NCBI GenBank assembly: GCA_039030075.1
Contig: JBCCEW010000033.1
Span: forward strand, 1 to 55,468
Length of the DNA stretch: 55,468 nt
Direction of reading: 5' to 3'
From: Myxococcota bacterium
GTDB taxonomy: Bacteria > Myxococcota_A > UBA9160 > SMWR01
This document shows, piece after piece, positions 1 to 8,237 of the stretch. Position 1 is the stretch's first letter. Each line of letters opens with the position of its first letter. A program made the translations under genes and the position numbers. Under the pieces are notes generated by a model. That model made no database searches. It was given only the letters and a program-made list of their open reading frames with translations, and had not been told where the DNA came from.

Positions 1-293
1 CTCACCCCATCCGCGTCCGGGTCGGTGTCGAGCAGGTCGATCCGCATGGGGCTGGGGAACACCAGCTGGAGGATCCCGACCGGATCGCTCGGCACCAGGA
101 CGAGCGGCGGAAAGAGGAACGCAGGGTCGTTGAACGTGCCGCGCGTGGCCCGACAGACCCGATCGCCGTTGGGGCGGGTTTCGCATTCGGGCACGGCGAA
201 CTTCGACACGCTTTGCGCGGCGGTCGCATCCGTCGCGAGCACCAGCACTGCAGCGAGAAAACCCGCCAATCTGAATCTCGCGTCACACCGCAT
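1..293 (-). CDS. Secreted protein, N-terminal fragment (runs off left edge)
   Basis: Only the first ~97 codons are in the window. The ATG at 293 opens a frame with a clear Sec signal peptide: a basic start (MRCDARFR), a hydrophobic core (LAGFLAAVLVLA) and a TAA/AQS cleavage region. The mature part has two cysteines (PECETRPNGDRVCRATRG), possibly a disulfide. The last visible residues, DTDPDADGV, resemble a calcium-binding thrombospondin type 3 repeat, but only one partial copy is visible. The gene starts 10 bp after the DUF2235 gene on the same strand, so it is probably the last member of that operon. Function unknown. The overlapping longer frame beginning at 286 lacks a signal peptide and is Arg/Ser-rich noise. 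Confidence 0.6.
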   Translation of the reverse strand, partial: MRCDARFRLAGFLAAVLVLATDATAAQSVSKFAVPECETRPNGDRVCRATRGTFNDPAFLFPPLVLVPSDPVGILQLVFPSPMRIDLLDTDPDADGV

Positions 294-302
294 ACGCGCT
301 CC

Positions 303-2354
303 TTACCGAGGAACCGAGAGCCTTCGCCACTCGCCGGACCAGATCGTCAGGCTACGGCGTCGCAGGTAGCCGCTCGCGAGCAACACCGTCAGGCTCACGA
401 GCAGCAGCAGCCCCGTGAACCCATACGACTCGACGACCGGTGACACGACGTAAGTTCGCAGCATCTCGCCCCCCGGGAGCGTTCCTACGACACCATCGAG
501 CAAGCGGCCGAGCCAGCGAAAGACGCCGGAGATCATCCCGGTTCCGAGGATCTGCGACTCCGCGAACGCTCGGACCGGGACGCAAAGCGCGTCCGCCCAG
601 CGCTTCCCGAGCTCGGCGAGGGGGATCAGCAGTCGCTCGATCCCACACAGCTCGAGCTTCAACACACGTCCCCGGTTCGCGCCGAGCAGGGTGATCAGGA
701 GACCCACATAGAAGCTGTGCTGCACGACCTGGCGCCAGAAGGAAAGCCGCCGCGCCTTAGGGAACAGACTCCCCGACTCGGACCGCTGCAACACGATGTC
801 GCCGAGCGCGGGCGCGTCTGCGGGCAATGGGCCCTCGTTGCGCGTCCCTACCACCTCGAAGCACCGCGGTAGGTTTCCCGGAGCGTAGGCGCGGGGGCGC
901 AGTGCTGCGGCCCGATGGAGGGCGGTCCAGTGAATGCGAACCGGCGCACCGCTGCGGGAGCAGAGCCGCGGGATCGGCCGCGGCGAGAACCGGTAGATCG
1001 CGCTCGCCCCGGCACGCGAGTCATAGAGCGTGTCCGCCACGTTCTTTCGGGTCGCGATCTCCGCGAGTGCTCCGGGGCGCAGGCGAAGTCGTTCGTGGCT
1101 GGGAATGCGTTCCGGCGCAGGTCGCGTCGCCTCGCGGAGCATCCACTCGAGGGCGACGAGCGACATACCCTGCTTCGGGTACCCGCCGCCCACGTTGGAA
1201 TGCACCCCGGCGAACCACACCTGCCGGATCCGCGGGTCACCCGCCGGTCTCGGCTCCTCCGACACCGCGGCTAGCTCGTCCGAATCGACCGTCTGTTCCT
1301 CCGCCCGCGGATTTGGGTTGCTCGAGTATTCATCCTCGAACATCGCGCGCACGGCGATCCAGCGATTCCCGAGCCACTCACGAACATTCCGCAGCGCACG
1401 GCCGACAGCGTGGACCGGCGTTCTGATGAGACCGCTGGGAATCTCGTCACCCGTCCCGGCTTCTTCTCGTTCGTCCCAGAGTGTTGGGTGGAAGCTGAGA
1501 CGCTGGTCATCGATGGCCAGAGCATGGGCCGCCCGCTTCACCGCTTTCGAGAGCGTCCTGTCAGGGAACTTGAAGCGATAGATGAGCTCGTTCCAAAGAT
1601 TCGCGACGAACGCGACGGGGAACCCGACCGCCTCGACCGTGTCCCAGACACCGATGAACTCGACCTCGCGGTCTGTGTGGAACTCTCCTGGGCAATAGTC
1701 GACCCGCGGGCACCAGATCGGAAAGAAGCTCAGGAACCACTGGACCAAGCCTTTACCAAGGTCGGTATCTCGCAAATCGCGATACGCCGCCTCAGCCCGG
1801 AGCTGAAGCTCCCGCTCCCCTAGCTCCGGAATTGCCCTTTCCTGCTCATGAGTGGACGCCGACCCCCCCAGATCCGTTTCCGCCTTGGTCGGCTCATCCA
1901 CGCATCGGCGCCCACGCACGCACTTTGCGATCGGACCTCGTAGCCAAGTGGGCGTGTTCTGCGCAGAACTCTTCGTGGGAGTGCGCTTGATGATGCCCTT
2001 TCGCCCCACGAGCCCGGCAACGGTCCGAACCGTGAAGGCCCCGCGGCTGAAACCGAACAGGTAGATGCGGTCGCCGTCTTCGTAAACCCTCGCGAGCTCG
2101 ATGTACAGCTGGAGTACGTTCCGTTTGAGGCCCAAGCCAAACGCGCCTGTCAGGAGCTTCGCCGGCCGCCATTTTTGCGTACCCACGCCGTCGTCGTAGA
2201 TCGTGATCTGCTGCGGAGGCGTCTGCGCGTATGGGCGCGGGGTGGGCGCCTGGGTGTCGATGGCCTCGAACACCTTGAAGACGTTGGTCCCCCGCCCTTT
2301 CACGGCGGTGTTCCCGGTGCCGTCCGAACAGATGACGATGTTCTTCGGGGGCAT
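303..2354 (-). CDS. DUF2235 (Tle1-like alpha/beta hydrolase) with C-terminal membrane segments
   Basis: 683 aa, ATG start. The N-terminus (IVICSDGTGN, residues 6-15) and the nucleophile elbow GFSRG (101-105, Ser103) are the signatures of DUF2235, the alpha/beta-hydrolase family that includes type VI phospholipase effectors such as Tle1. GVWDTV and the later WFAGVHSNVGGGY supply the expected Asp and His. Two hydrophobic stretches near the C-terminus (around SFYVGLLITLLGA and GLLLLVSLTVLLASGYL) suggest membrane anchoring. It lies 10 bp downstream of the mono-haem lipoprotein gene and is likely co-transcribed with the cytochrome cluster. No type VI secretion genes are adjacent, so an effector role is not supported. 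A phospholipase or esterase acting at the membrane is a reasonable inference; the substrate is unknown. Confidence 0.8.
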   Translation of the reverse strand: MPPKNIVICSDGTGNTAVKGRGTNVFKVFEAIDTQAPTPRPYAQTPPQQITIYDDGVGTQKWRPAKLLTGAFGLGLKRNVLQLYIELARVYEDGDRIYLFGFSRGAFTVRTVAGLVGRKGIIKRTPTKSSAQNTPTWLRGPIAKCVRGRRCVDEPTKAETDLGGSASTHEQERAIPELGERELQLRAEAAYRDLRDTDLGKGLVQWFLSFFPIWCPRVDYCPGEFHTDREVEFIGVWDTVEAVGFPVAFVANLWNELIYRFKFPDRTLSKAVKRAAHALAIDDQRLSFHPTLWDEREEAGTGDEIPSGLIRTPVHAVGRALRNVREWLGNRWIAVRAMFEDEYSSNPNPRAEEQTVDSDELAAVSEEPRPAGDPRIRQVWFAGVHSNVGGGYPKQGMSLVALEWMLREATRPAPERIPSHERLRLRPGALAEIATRKNVADTLYDSRAGASAIYRFSPRPIPRLCSRSGAPVRIHWTALHRAAALRPRAYAPGNLPRCFEVVGTRNEGPLPADAPALGDIVLQRSESGSLFPKARRLSFWRQVVQHSFYVGLLITLLGANRGRVLKLELCGIERLLIPLAELGKRWADALCVPVRAFAESQILGTGMISGVFRWLGRLLDGVVGTLPGGEMLRTYVVSPVVESYGFTGLLLLVSLTVLLASGYLRRRSLTIWSGEWRRLSVPR

Positions 2355-2364
2355 GGGTCCTCGC

Positions 2365-3780
2365 TCAGGGCGCCGCGACGCAGGCGTCGAGGCAGTCGGA
2401 TCCGCCGGTCTTCACGAAGCAGGTCCAGGTGGCCTCATCGACCGCGCTGCAATCGGGGCCCGGACCGTGGCGCCGCTCCGGGTTCTCAGCCTCCGACACC
2501 ATCTCGAGATTCACGAGCTGGACGGCCTCCGCGGTCTCGTTGACCGTGCGCAGCGAGATCGTCGGATGTCCCTGGAACCAGCCGAAGTTCCGGACGTTCC
2601 AGTGCGGCGGCCGACCCGTCTCCCCGCTCGCCTGGAGGACGGACCGCGGCGCGTACGCGGTGACCCCCACGGGTGTCGGCACTCGTTCCGACGTGGAGTC
2701 GAGATCGAGGGCGTAGATCCGGGCCGTCGAGGTGTGACAGCTCACGCAGTCGGTCTCGAAGATGTTGGAGCGGGCCGGATCGTCGACGTGGAACACGAGG
2801 TTGGCATCGGTGCTGTCGTCGTCGAAGAGCGGCGATGTACGGATCGGCTGTTGCGGCTCGGGGATGACGTGACGTGGATCTCCGGGCTTGAAGCTGAGAC
2901 GCTGGTGGAAGACGCCCCCCGCCACACCGAACGAGAAGATCGGAAGCGGCGAGAAGGCCTCGAAGCCGCCCTCCGGCTTTGCCTCCATGCGTCCTCCTAG
3001 GAAGACCCACGGCTCAGGACCAGCGCGGAGGCCCATCAGCGCCGAGGTCCGCGCCACCGACTGGGCCGGCAGCTGCAGCACGAGTTGTCGCACCGCGGTC
3101 GCCACGGCCGTCGAGCCCGCGGCGAGCCCCGGGTGCACCCCGAGCGGAACTCCATCCGTCGGGGCCCCGGCCGCTTCCGAAGCCCGCTTCACCGCCCGAA
3201 GCAGCGGCAGCACCCCGTCCGTACTCGGTAGGGTGAACACCAGGTGGGCTGCGAAATCGACGTCTCGGTTGCCCTGGAAGGGCTGCGCCACCAGCCGGAA
3301 CTGGACGAGGCACGCCGCCGGCACGCCGAACTCGGTGAGCTTCGCGGTCAGCCCGGGCGAGGGATCGCGGACGGCGAGCGCCGGAGCGCAGGGGTCGAAG
3401 CGCGCCGCGACGATCCGCCAGTCGGCCCGCTCGGCCGCGCGACCCCCCGGCGCGACCTCGGGGTTGGAGCCCGGGACCCCAGGGAGGCCGTTCTGCGCGA
3501 ACGCCATCAGCGCGTCGAAGTCCTGGGCTCTCCACAGACCGCCCTGCTCACCCTCCTCGACCGAGATCTCGGGGAAGGGGCGACCGCCCCGGGGAGCAAA
3601 CAGGATCGACACGTCGTTGACGTCGACGAGGTCCGCTGCGGGCTCAACGGCTCGCGGAGACTCCGCGTCGCCGGGGTTCTCAGCCCGCGCCGGCGGGCTC
3701 GTTCCCCCGTTGCACGCGGCAACGGTCAGCCAACTCACGATAGTCGTAGCCAGGATCCGATTTGCCTGTGTTCTTCCCAC
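2365..3780 (-). CDS. Mono-haem c-type cytochrome-like lipoprotein
   Basis: 471 aa from a GTG at 3780, which has GGAG about 8 nt upstream. The first 23 residues form a lipoprotein signal (WLTVAAC, Cys23). One haem c attachment motif, CVSCH, lies at residues 345-349 (FETDCVSCHTSTARIY). No other domain is recognisable, and several cysteines elsewhere could form disulfides. The start lies 101 nt inside the 3' end of the di-haem cytochrome gene, in another frame. The good signal peptide and ribosome-binding site support this long overlap. The likely role is an outer-membrane or periplasmic redox partner of the upstream di-haem protein; this is inferred from position only. Confidence 0.75.
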   Translation of the reverse strand: MGRTQANRILATTIVSWLTVAACNGGTSPPARAENPGDAESPRAVEPAADLVDVNDVSILFAPRGGRPFPEISVEEGEQGGLWRAQDFDALMAFAQNGLPGVPGSNPEVAPGGRAAERADWRIVAARFDPCAPALAVRDPSPGLTAKLTEFGVPAACLVQFRLVAQPFQGNRDVDFAAHLVFTLPSTDGVLPLLRAVKRASEAAGAPTDGVPLGVHPGLAAGSTAVATAVRQLVLQLPAQSVARTSALMGLRAGPEPWVFLGGRMEAKPEGGFEAFSPLPIFSFGVAGGVFHQRLSFKPGDPRHVIPEPQQPIRTSPLFDDDSTDANLVFHVDDPARSNIFETDCVSCHTSTARIYALDLDSTSERVPTPVGVTAYAPRSVLQASGETGRPPHWNVRNFGWFQGHPTISLRTVNETAEAVQLVNLEMVSEAENPERRHGPGPDCSAVDEATWTCFVKTGGSDCLDACVAAP

Positions 3781-5716
3781 GGTAGTCTCCGAACTCGATC
3801 GTCTTGATGAACTCGATCAGCGCGTAGCGCTCGTCGACCTCGAGGCCCCTCCCGAGGCGTCCGGCGCGGTCGGGGCCGTCCACGAACTCGTGACCGGCGT
3901 TGCTGTTGCCGGGAAGGCTCGTGTCGAACTCGAAGTACCCACGGCCGCATTCGCTCTCGAACCCCACGTCTTTGGGGTCGAAATCCTTCGAGCCCAGGCA
4001 GAAGGTCTTCTCTCGCTGTTCTGCCGGAAGGAGCAGCTGATACAGCGTCCGAACCGAGCCGTTGTGCAGGAACGGCGCCGTGGCCCAGACCCCATTCAGG
4101 GGCCTTACGCGGTAGACGGGCTTGCCCGTGTCCGCGGGGGCCCGGTCCCGAACGAGGCTGGGTCGGCGCCCGTTGAGGACCCACTTCTCCTCTTCCGAGT
4201 AGCTGCAGCCTCGCTCCTCGGCAGCGGCGTACCAGCGCTCGGCGGCAAGCTGCGTGGCGCCGTCGAGCGCTACGCCCAGCGATGCCCGTTCGGGCGCTTC
4301 CTTGCGCTGTTCTCGCGGCAGGTCGATCTGGCGGTACCAACGCTCCGCGGCTTCTGCGGTGTTCGCCCCGGCCAGTCCCTTCTGGATCCGAAGGTCGCCC
4401 AACGCGAGCATGCGCTTGCGGAAGTTGATCGCCTGGGCGGGGTCGGTACCGACCGCATCGACCTCCTTCATCGTGAGCGGCAGCATCCGGACAGGTCGCA
4501 CCCCGAAGCGCGTCTCGCCGTCGATCCAGGCGTTGGAGTCGGGATCCGCGACCCGGGCGACATCCCCATGGCACTCGGCGCAGAGTTCCTCGTAGAGCTC
4601 GGCTCCCCGCTGCGCCTTGTCTCCATCGATGGCGCCGAAGTCCTCATGCCAGCGCGGCGACAGCAGCCCCTCGAAAGGCCGCTCACCCGCGAGGAACGAC
4701 TCGAGCCAGAAGAGATTGTCGATCTTCACGGTCGACGCGAAGTGCGCTTCGGGCGCACCACGGAGCTGAACCGGCGCGTTCACGCCGAGGGCCTCGCCGA
4801 CGTTGCGGGCCAACGGCTGGTGAATCGAGCCGTTGTACTGGACCCAGTCGAACCAATGGGTGTCCCAGATGTGCGGATAGGCCACGGGAGCGTCGAGGGG
4901 CTCGAAGTTCTGCCAGCCTTCCGCCCCTGGACCGCCCTGGGCGGCGAACACGTGGTTGCCGATCCGGCCGATCGCGTCCAGGCGCCCGAAGCCCTCTTCC
5001 TGGTTCTGGCGCGACCCATCCTCGCAACAGCCCTGGAAGCGATGCTGCTGGGCGTCGAAGTTCGAGAGCTGCTTGGCGCTCATCACCCGCAAGGCGAGCT
5101 TCAAGTCCTGGCGTTGGACCTCGGTGCAGCCATCTTCCTCCTCGCCGCAGACCGCGTCGGCGAAGTCGTTGAAGCGCCACGGAAGCACGTAGGTCGCAAG
5201 AATCGAATAGGCGAGCGCCGTGCGGAACTTCCCCAGGTCGGTCATCGCGGCGCCGCCGTCCACGCGGTAGGCCTTCCCCTCGAAGCGAAGCTCGCCCGTG
5301 TGACATGCGGCGCAGGTAAAGCCGAGCATCGGCTCGTCCTCGCCGGTCACCGGGTCCTTGAAATCGCCGTCGATCGCAAAGCCGACGGGCAAGGCGTGCG
5401 GGTTGTACGCCGTGTCCTTCGGGCTCTGGATGAAGCCGAACCGACTCAAGTAGTCCGGGTCGGCGACGCGCCCCCCGAAGAGCGCCGGCTGCCGCAGCGC
5501 GCGGAACCACTTCTCGGGCATGAGCTTCGTGCCCTGGCTGAAGTGATGGAACTTCCGGAGTTCCGCGTCGCTCTTCCACGCCTGGCCCTGTTCGAGCGGA
5601 ATCGGCGGCATCGGCTCCGTCTTCGGCAGCGAGACGAAGTCGCAGCCCAGGCCGATCGCCATCACTCCCCAGACGGTCGCCCAGCGGCCCAGCCGCAGTC
5701 TGCTTCGGTGTCCCAC
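3680..5716 (-). CDS. Di-haem c-type lipoprotein, RoxA/MauG-like (cytochrome c peroxidase superfamily)
   Basis: 678 aa from a GTG at 5716, with GAGGGGG just upstream. This start gives a clean lipoprotein signal ending in GLGC (Cys25), whereas the longer frame to 5794 adds a non-signal extension. Two haem motifs are present: CAACH (135-139) and CAECH (379-383). IWDTHWFDWVQYNGSI (about 283-298) and APFLHNGSVRTLYQLLLP match the central Trp-rich and MauG-type motifs of the RoxA-like di-haem family. The length and the haem spacing of about 240 residues match rubber oxygenase RoxA and its many uncharacterised relatives. It may act as an oxygenase or peroxidase in the periplasm or on the surface; the substrate cannot be read from sequence. 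It is first in a four-gene minus-strand cluster. Confidence 0.8.
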   Translation of the reverse strand: MGHRSRLRLGRWATVWGVMAIGLGCDFVSLPKTEPMPPIPLEQGQAWKSDAELRKFHHFSQGTKLMPEKWFRALRQPALFGGRVADPDYLSRFGFIQSPKDTAYNPHALPVGFAIDGDFKDPVTGEDEPMLGFTCAACHTGELRFEGKAYRVDGGAAMTDLGKFRTALAYSILATYVLPWRFNDFADAVCGEEEDGCTEVQRQDLKLALRVMSAKQLSNFDAQQHRFQGCCEDGSRQNQEEGFGRLDAIGRIGNHVFAAQGGPGAEGWQNFEPLDAPVAYPHIWDTHWFDWVQYNGSIHQPLARNVGEALGVNAPVQLRGAPEAHFASTVKIDNLFWLESFLAGERPFEGLLSPRWHEDFGAIDGDKAQRGAELYEELCAECHGDVARVADPDSNAWIDGETRFGVRPVRMLPLTMKEVDAVGTDPAQAINFRKRMLALGDLRIQKGLAGANTAEAAERWYRQIDLPREQRKEAPERASLGVALDGATQLAAERWYAAAEERGCSYSEEEKWVLNGRRPSLVRDRAPADTGKPVYRVRPLNGVWATAPFLHNGSVRTLYQLLLPAEQREKTFCLGSKDFDPKDVGFESECGRGYFEFDTSLPGNSNAGHEFVDGPDRAGRLGRGLEVDERYALIEFIKTIEFGDYRGKNTGKSDPGYDYRELADRCRVQRGNEPAGAG

Positions 5717-5777
5717 GGAGACCCCCTCTTGACGAGTGGCGTTCCTCGTCAAGCTAGGGGCACGGCCCGAATCGCGA

Positions 5778-5793
5778 TGTATACGGGGATACA
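5778..5793. promoter_or_regulatory. Short inverted repeat upstream of the di-haem cytochrome gene
   Basis: TGTAT at 5778-5782 and ATACA at 5789-5793 are inverted around a 6-nt spacer, in an AT-richer patch about 62 nt upstream of the GTG at 5716. It could be an operator or contain promoter elements for the minus-strand cluster. No convincing -35/-10 pair was seen. Confidence 0.25.
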
Positions 5794-5829
5794 CGCGGCC
5801 GCGTCTCGCGAAAGGACTGGCTCCGCGGA

Positions 5830-6309
5830 CTAGTGCATCACGCTCGCGCGGCGGCGCGCGGCTTCGCGTCGCAGGCGCACGATGCGCTCACCGAGCTCTT
5901 CTGCACCGATGCCTTCGAGCGGAGCAGCCGCGTCGGTCTGTCGCGCGACGTAGCCCGCGCTCCCGGCCTGGCCGCCCCCGGACAAGGGCGTGTCCCGCTC
6001 CGCTCGCTTCCGATCTTCGTAGGCCGACTCGGCCAGGAAGAGCAGCTGCTCGATGCGCTTCAGGGGCAGCGCCTCGAGTTCGTCGGCCGGCGGCAGCGGC
6101 GCGCGGGTCGCGTCCTCCAGGGTCAGCGGGGTCGCGCGACGACGACGCCCGGTGCGCGGCATCCCTACCTCGTCGCGGTTGTGGCGCTCCATCATCACCA
6201 CGAAGTCGAGGTGCCGCAGCCGGCGGGTCTCGCCGCGGAAGCCGAAGAGCAGCCCCACCAGGAACGTGAGCGCCCAGAAGCCGAGGTGGAGCATGCCGTC
6301 TTCGGTCAC
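5830..6309 (-). CDS. Small membrane-anchored protein (159 aa), unknown
   Basis: 159 aa from a GTG at 6309 that overlaps the TGA of the preceding gene (GTGA, 6306-6309), indicating translational coupling. One N-terminal transmembrane segment (LGFWALTFLVGLLFGF, about residues 9-24) is followed by a basic and then mixed-charge cytoplasmic-type domain. That domain contains LPLKRIEQLLFLAESAYEDRKR and a C-terminal heptad-like helix (EELGERIVRLRREAARRR). I do not recognise a family. The longer frame starting at 6510 is out of phase with the upstream gene and lacks this logic. Together with the 69-aa partner it may form a small membrane complex; this is inference. Confidence 0.6.
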   Translation of the reverse strand: MTEDGMLHLGFWALTFLVGLLFGFRGETRRLRHLDFVVMMERHNRDEVGMPRTGRRRRATPLTLEDATRAPLPPADELEALPLKRIEQLLFLAESAYEDRKRAERDTPLSGGGQAGSAGYVARQTDAAAPLEGIGAEELGERIVRLRREAARRRASVMH

Positions 6310-6515
6310 GGCCGCGCTCCCTGCTTGCGCATCTCGACGTGCCAGTCCCGGTAGACCTTGGCGACGCGGCGATACTCCTGCTCGCGCTGGGCGACCTCGT
6401 TCGGACCCAGCTCGGCGGCGCGCGACGCGCGCGCCTGATAGCGACCGATCCGCGAGCCCAGGAAGTAGGCCGCGACGGCGGGGATCAGTGTGTAGGCGAC
6501 GCCTGCCCAATCCAT
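6306..6515 (-). CDS. Small membrane protein (69 aa), unknown
   Basis: 69 aa, ATG at 6515. An N-terminal membrane segment (VAYTLIPAVAAYFLG) is followed by a strongly charged amphipathic helix (RIGRYQARASRAAEL through QREQEYRRVAKVYRDWHVEMRK). This single-TM-plus-helix layout is common in small scaffold or stress membrane proteins. Its stop overlaps the start of the 159-aa gene by 4 nt. Function unknown. Confidence 0.6.
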   Translation of the reverse strand: MDWAGVAYTLIPAVAAYFLGSRIGRYQARASRAAELGPNEVAQREQEYRRVAKVYRDWHVEMRKQGARP

Positions 6516-6572
6516 CCGGTCGTCCCCCCGCTCCGCGGCCCGCTCGGGGCCGAGGATCGGTTCACAACCGCC

Positions 6573-6578
6573 ATTCTA
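6573..6578 (-). promoter_or_regulatory. Candidate -10 element for the two small membrane protein genes
   Basis: On the minus strand this reads TAGAAT, a 5/6 match to TATAAT, about 58 nt upstream of the ATG at 6515. The -35 region is poor (GTATCC). The rest of the gap at 6516-6678 holds only small palindromes: CCCCTGCAGGGG at 6604-6615, and CGCAAG/CTTGCG at 6637-6652, the latter possibly marking the end of the upstream dioxygenase transcript. Confidence 0.25.
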
Positions 6579-6678
6579 CGAGAGCCGAACGCCCGGCGGA
6601 TACCCCCTGCAGGGGCACTTGGGCGGCCCGTCGCATCGCAAGCGCACTTGCGGGGGGACGCAGGCGCGTGTCGCGCCC

Positions 6679-7503
6679 CTAGAGCAGCCGCGCGGCGTCG
6701 TCGTAGTCCACCAGGCCGAGACGCGCGCCGAACTTCGGGGAGAACGAGCGGAAGCCCAGCAGGTACTGCACCCGCTCGGGCAGCGTCCGTGCCACCTCGA
6801 GCGGCACGGTGAGCTGGTAGTTCTCCTCTGCGCGCAGCCAGCCGCGACAGAAGCCGGCGTGGAGCCCCACGCGCCACTCGTCATCGGTGGTGTTCGCGCC
6901 GCCCCCGTGGATCACCTTGCCGCTGTAGAGCAGCGCCGAGCCCGCCGGCATCGTCGCCTGGCAGGTCTGCTCGGGCTCGACCGGAGGCAACGCGCCTTCC
7001 CAGGTGTGGGAACCCGGCGCGATCACCGTGGCACCATTGCGCTCGGTGAAGTCGGTGAGCGCGAAGATGGCGGTGACGGTGATCTCCTCTTCGCGGCAGG
7101 CCTCGGGCCAGTTGAGTTCGTCGCGGTGGAGCAGCTGCGGCGTTTCGTCGGGTCCGATGCAGATCAGCTGCCCCGTGTTGAGCCAGTACTCGTCGGGCGT
7201 GAGGTAGCGGTCGGCCATCGCCAGGTAGCGCTCGTCGCCGAGCAGCTCGACCCAAGCCGAGGACTTTCCCGGCAGCCCGGTGATGCGCTTGGTCTGCTCC
7301 CCGTGGAAGACGGTCCAGAGCCCTTCGGTGGTGCTGCCCGGCGTCTGGCTCGAGACGTGGGGACCGAGCTGCTGCTGCAGCCGCGCCAGCAGGTCCGGGG
7401 CGAGGAAGTCCTCGACGATCACGCCGCCGTCGGCGTCGAAGGCCTGCCATACGGTCTCCCAATCGAGCGGGGTCTTGGCACTGAAACGCTGGAGTTCGGG
7501 CAT
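6679..7503 (-). CDS. Phytanoyl-CoA dioxygenase (PhyH)-family Fe(II)/2-oxoglutarate oxygenase
   Basis: 274 aa, ATG at 7503 preceded by AGGAG with good spacing. The iron-binding triad is visible: His126 and Asp128 (LLHRDELNW) and His199 (SGKVIHGGGAN). Arg211 (DEWRVGLHAG) is suited to bind the 2-oxoglutarate carboxylate. The double-stranded beta-helix core, with FALTDFTERNGATVIAPGSH, is typical of PhyH proteins. It probably hydroxylates a small lipid, acyl or secondary-metabolite substrate in the cytoplasm. It is divergent from the TetR gene, with 87 bp between starts, and is probably its regulatory target. Confidence 0.85.
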   Translation of the reverse strand: MPELQRFSAKTPLDWETVWQAFDADGGVIVEDFLAPDLLARLQQQLGPHVSSQTPGSTTEGLWTVFHGEQTKRITGLPGKSSAWVELLGDERYLAMADRYLTPDEYWLNTGQLICIGPDETPQLLHRDELNWPEACREEEITVTAIFALTDFTERNGATVIAPGSHTWEGALPPVEPEQTCQATMPAGSALLYSGKVIHGGGANTTDDEWRVGLHAGFCRGWLRAEENYQLTVPLEVARTLPERVQYLLGFRSFSPKFGARLGLVDYDDAARLL

Positions 7504-7574
7504 GGGGGAAGCTCCTGGGGGTTCGGGGTCCGCACGGGACCGCTGGCCTGGGATGTGCGTTCGATCCAACTTTC

Positions 7575-7590
7575 GTGTACGATCGTACAC
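7575..7590. promoter_or_regulatory. Perfect 16-bp palindromic operator (TetR site)
   Basis: GTGTACGATCGTACAC is a perfect 16-bp palindrome ending one base before the ATG of the tetR gene. It lies in the shared 87-bp region with the divergent dioxygenase gene. TetR-family proteins bind palindromes of this length between divergent genes, so this is the likely operator for autoregulation and for control of the dioxygenase. Confidence 0.7.
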
Positions 7591-8214
7591 ATGCCGAAAC
7601 GACGCGTCAACCCGGCCCGGAACCCCAGCGCGAAACCCGCGGCGAACGAGGGCCGTCGCGAGACCATCCTCGACGCCGCCCTCGGACTGATCGCGCGCCA
7701 GGGCTTCGCCGCGGTGAGCCATCGCCGTGTGGCAGCGGCCGCGGGCGTGCCGCTCGGCTCCACCACCTACTACTTCGAATCGCGCGAGCATCTGCTGCGC
7801 GAGGCGTTCCGACGCTACCTGGCCCAGACCTCGGCCGAGCTGGCAGACGGCGCCCGCGCGCTGAAGGAGCGCCCCACCCTGGCCCGTGCCCTCGACTACC
7901 TGCTCGCCTACACCGAGCGCGAAGTCGCCGACCGGGCCGTCATCGTCACCGAGTACGAGCTGGTGCTCTTCGCGGCGCGCGACGGCTCGCTCGCCGAAGA
8001 ACTTCACGCCTGGTACGACGCCATGGTCGCCGACCTGGCCGAGGTGCTCGAGCGACTGGGCGCGCGCACGCCATTCGACGCGGCACGCGCGGTCTTCCAG
8101 ATGGTGCGCGGCTACGAACTCGAGGCGCTGACCCGCGGCGAGCCCCGCACCGCCGACCTGCGCCGCCGCCTCGAGACGTTGCTCACGTCCTACCTCGCGA
8201 GTTCCGGCGCCTAG
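7591..8214 (+). CDS. TetR-family transcriptional regulator
   Basis: 207 aa, ATG at 7591. After a basic tail (MPKRRVNPARN), residues ~21-70 form a TetR helix-turn-helix: GRRETILDAALGLIARQGF, then SHRRVAAAAGVPLGSTTYYF. The all-helical C-terminal ligand domain follows. No Shine-Dalgarno sequence precedes the start, because the operator palindrome occupies that position. The transcript may be leaderless or start just upstream. The start is chosen because no other start codon precedes the HTH closely. Confidence 0.85.
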   Translation: MPKRRVNPARNPSAKPAANEGRRETILDAALGLIARQGFAAVSHRRVAAAAGVPLGSTTYYFESREHLLREAFRRYLAQTSAELADGARALKERPTLARALDYLLAYTEREVADRAVIVTEYELVLFAARDGSLAEELHAWYDAMVADLAEVLERLGARTPFDAARAVFQMVRGYELEALTRGEPRTADLRRRLETLLTSYLASSGA

Positions 8215-8237
8215 GCGCGCGCTCCCCGCTCCCCGCT

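Noticed and set aside
303-2354. Type VI secretion effector
   Set aside because: DUF2235 includes such effectors, but no VgrG, Hcp, adaptor or immunity gene is adjacent and the C-terminus has its own membrane segments.
5778-5793. Strong operator claim for the TGTAT/ATACA repeat
   Set aside because: Arms of only 5 bp can arise by chance. It is kept as a low-confidence site only.
2888-5833. A 981-codon open frame on the plus strand
   Set aside because: It is antisense to the two cytochrome lipoprotein genes, whose haem motifs and signal peptides are clear. It has no recognisable motifs.
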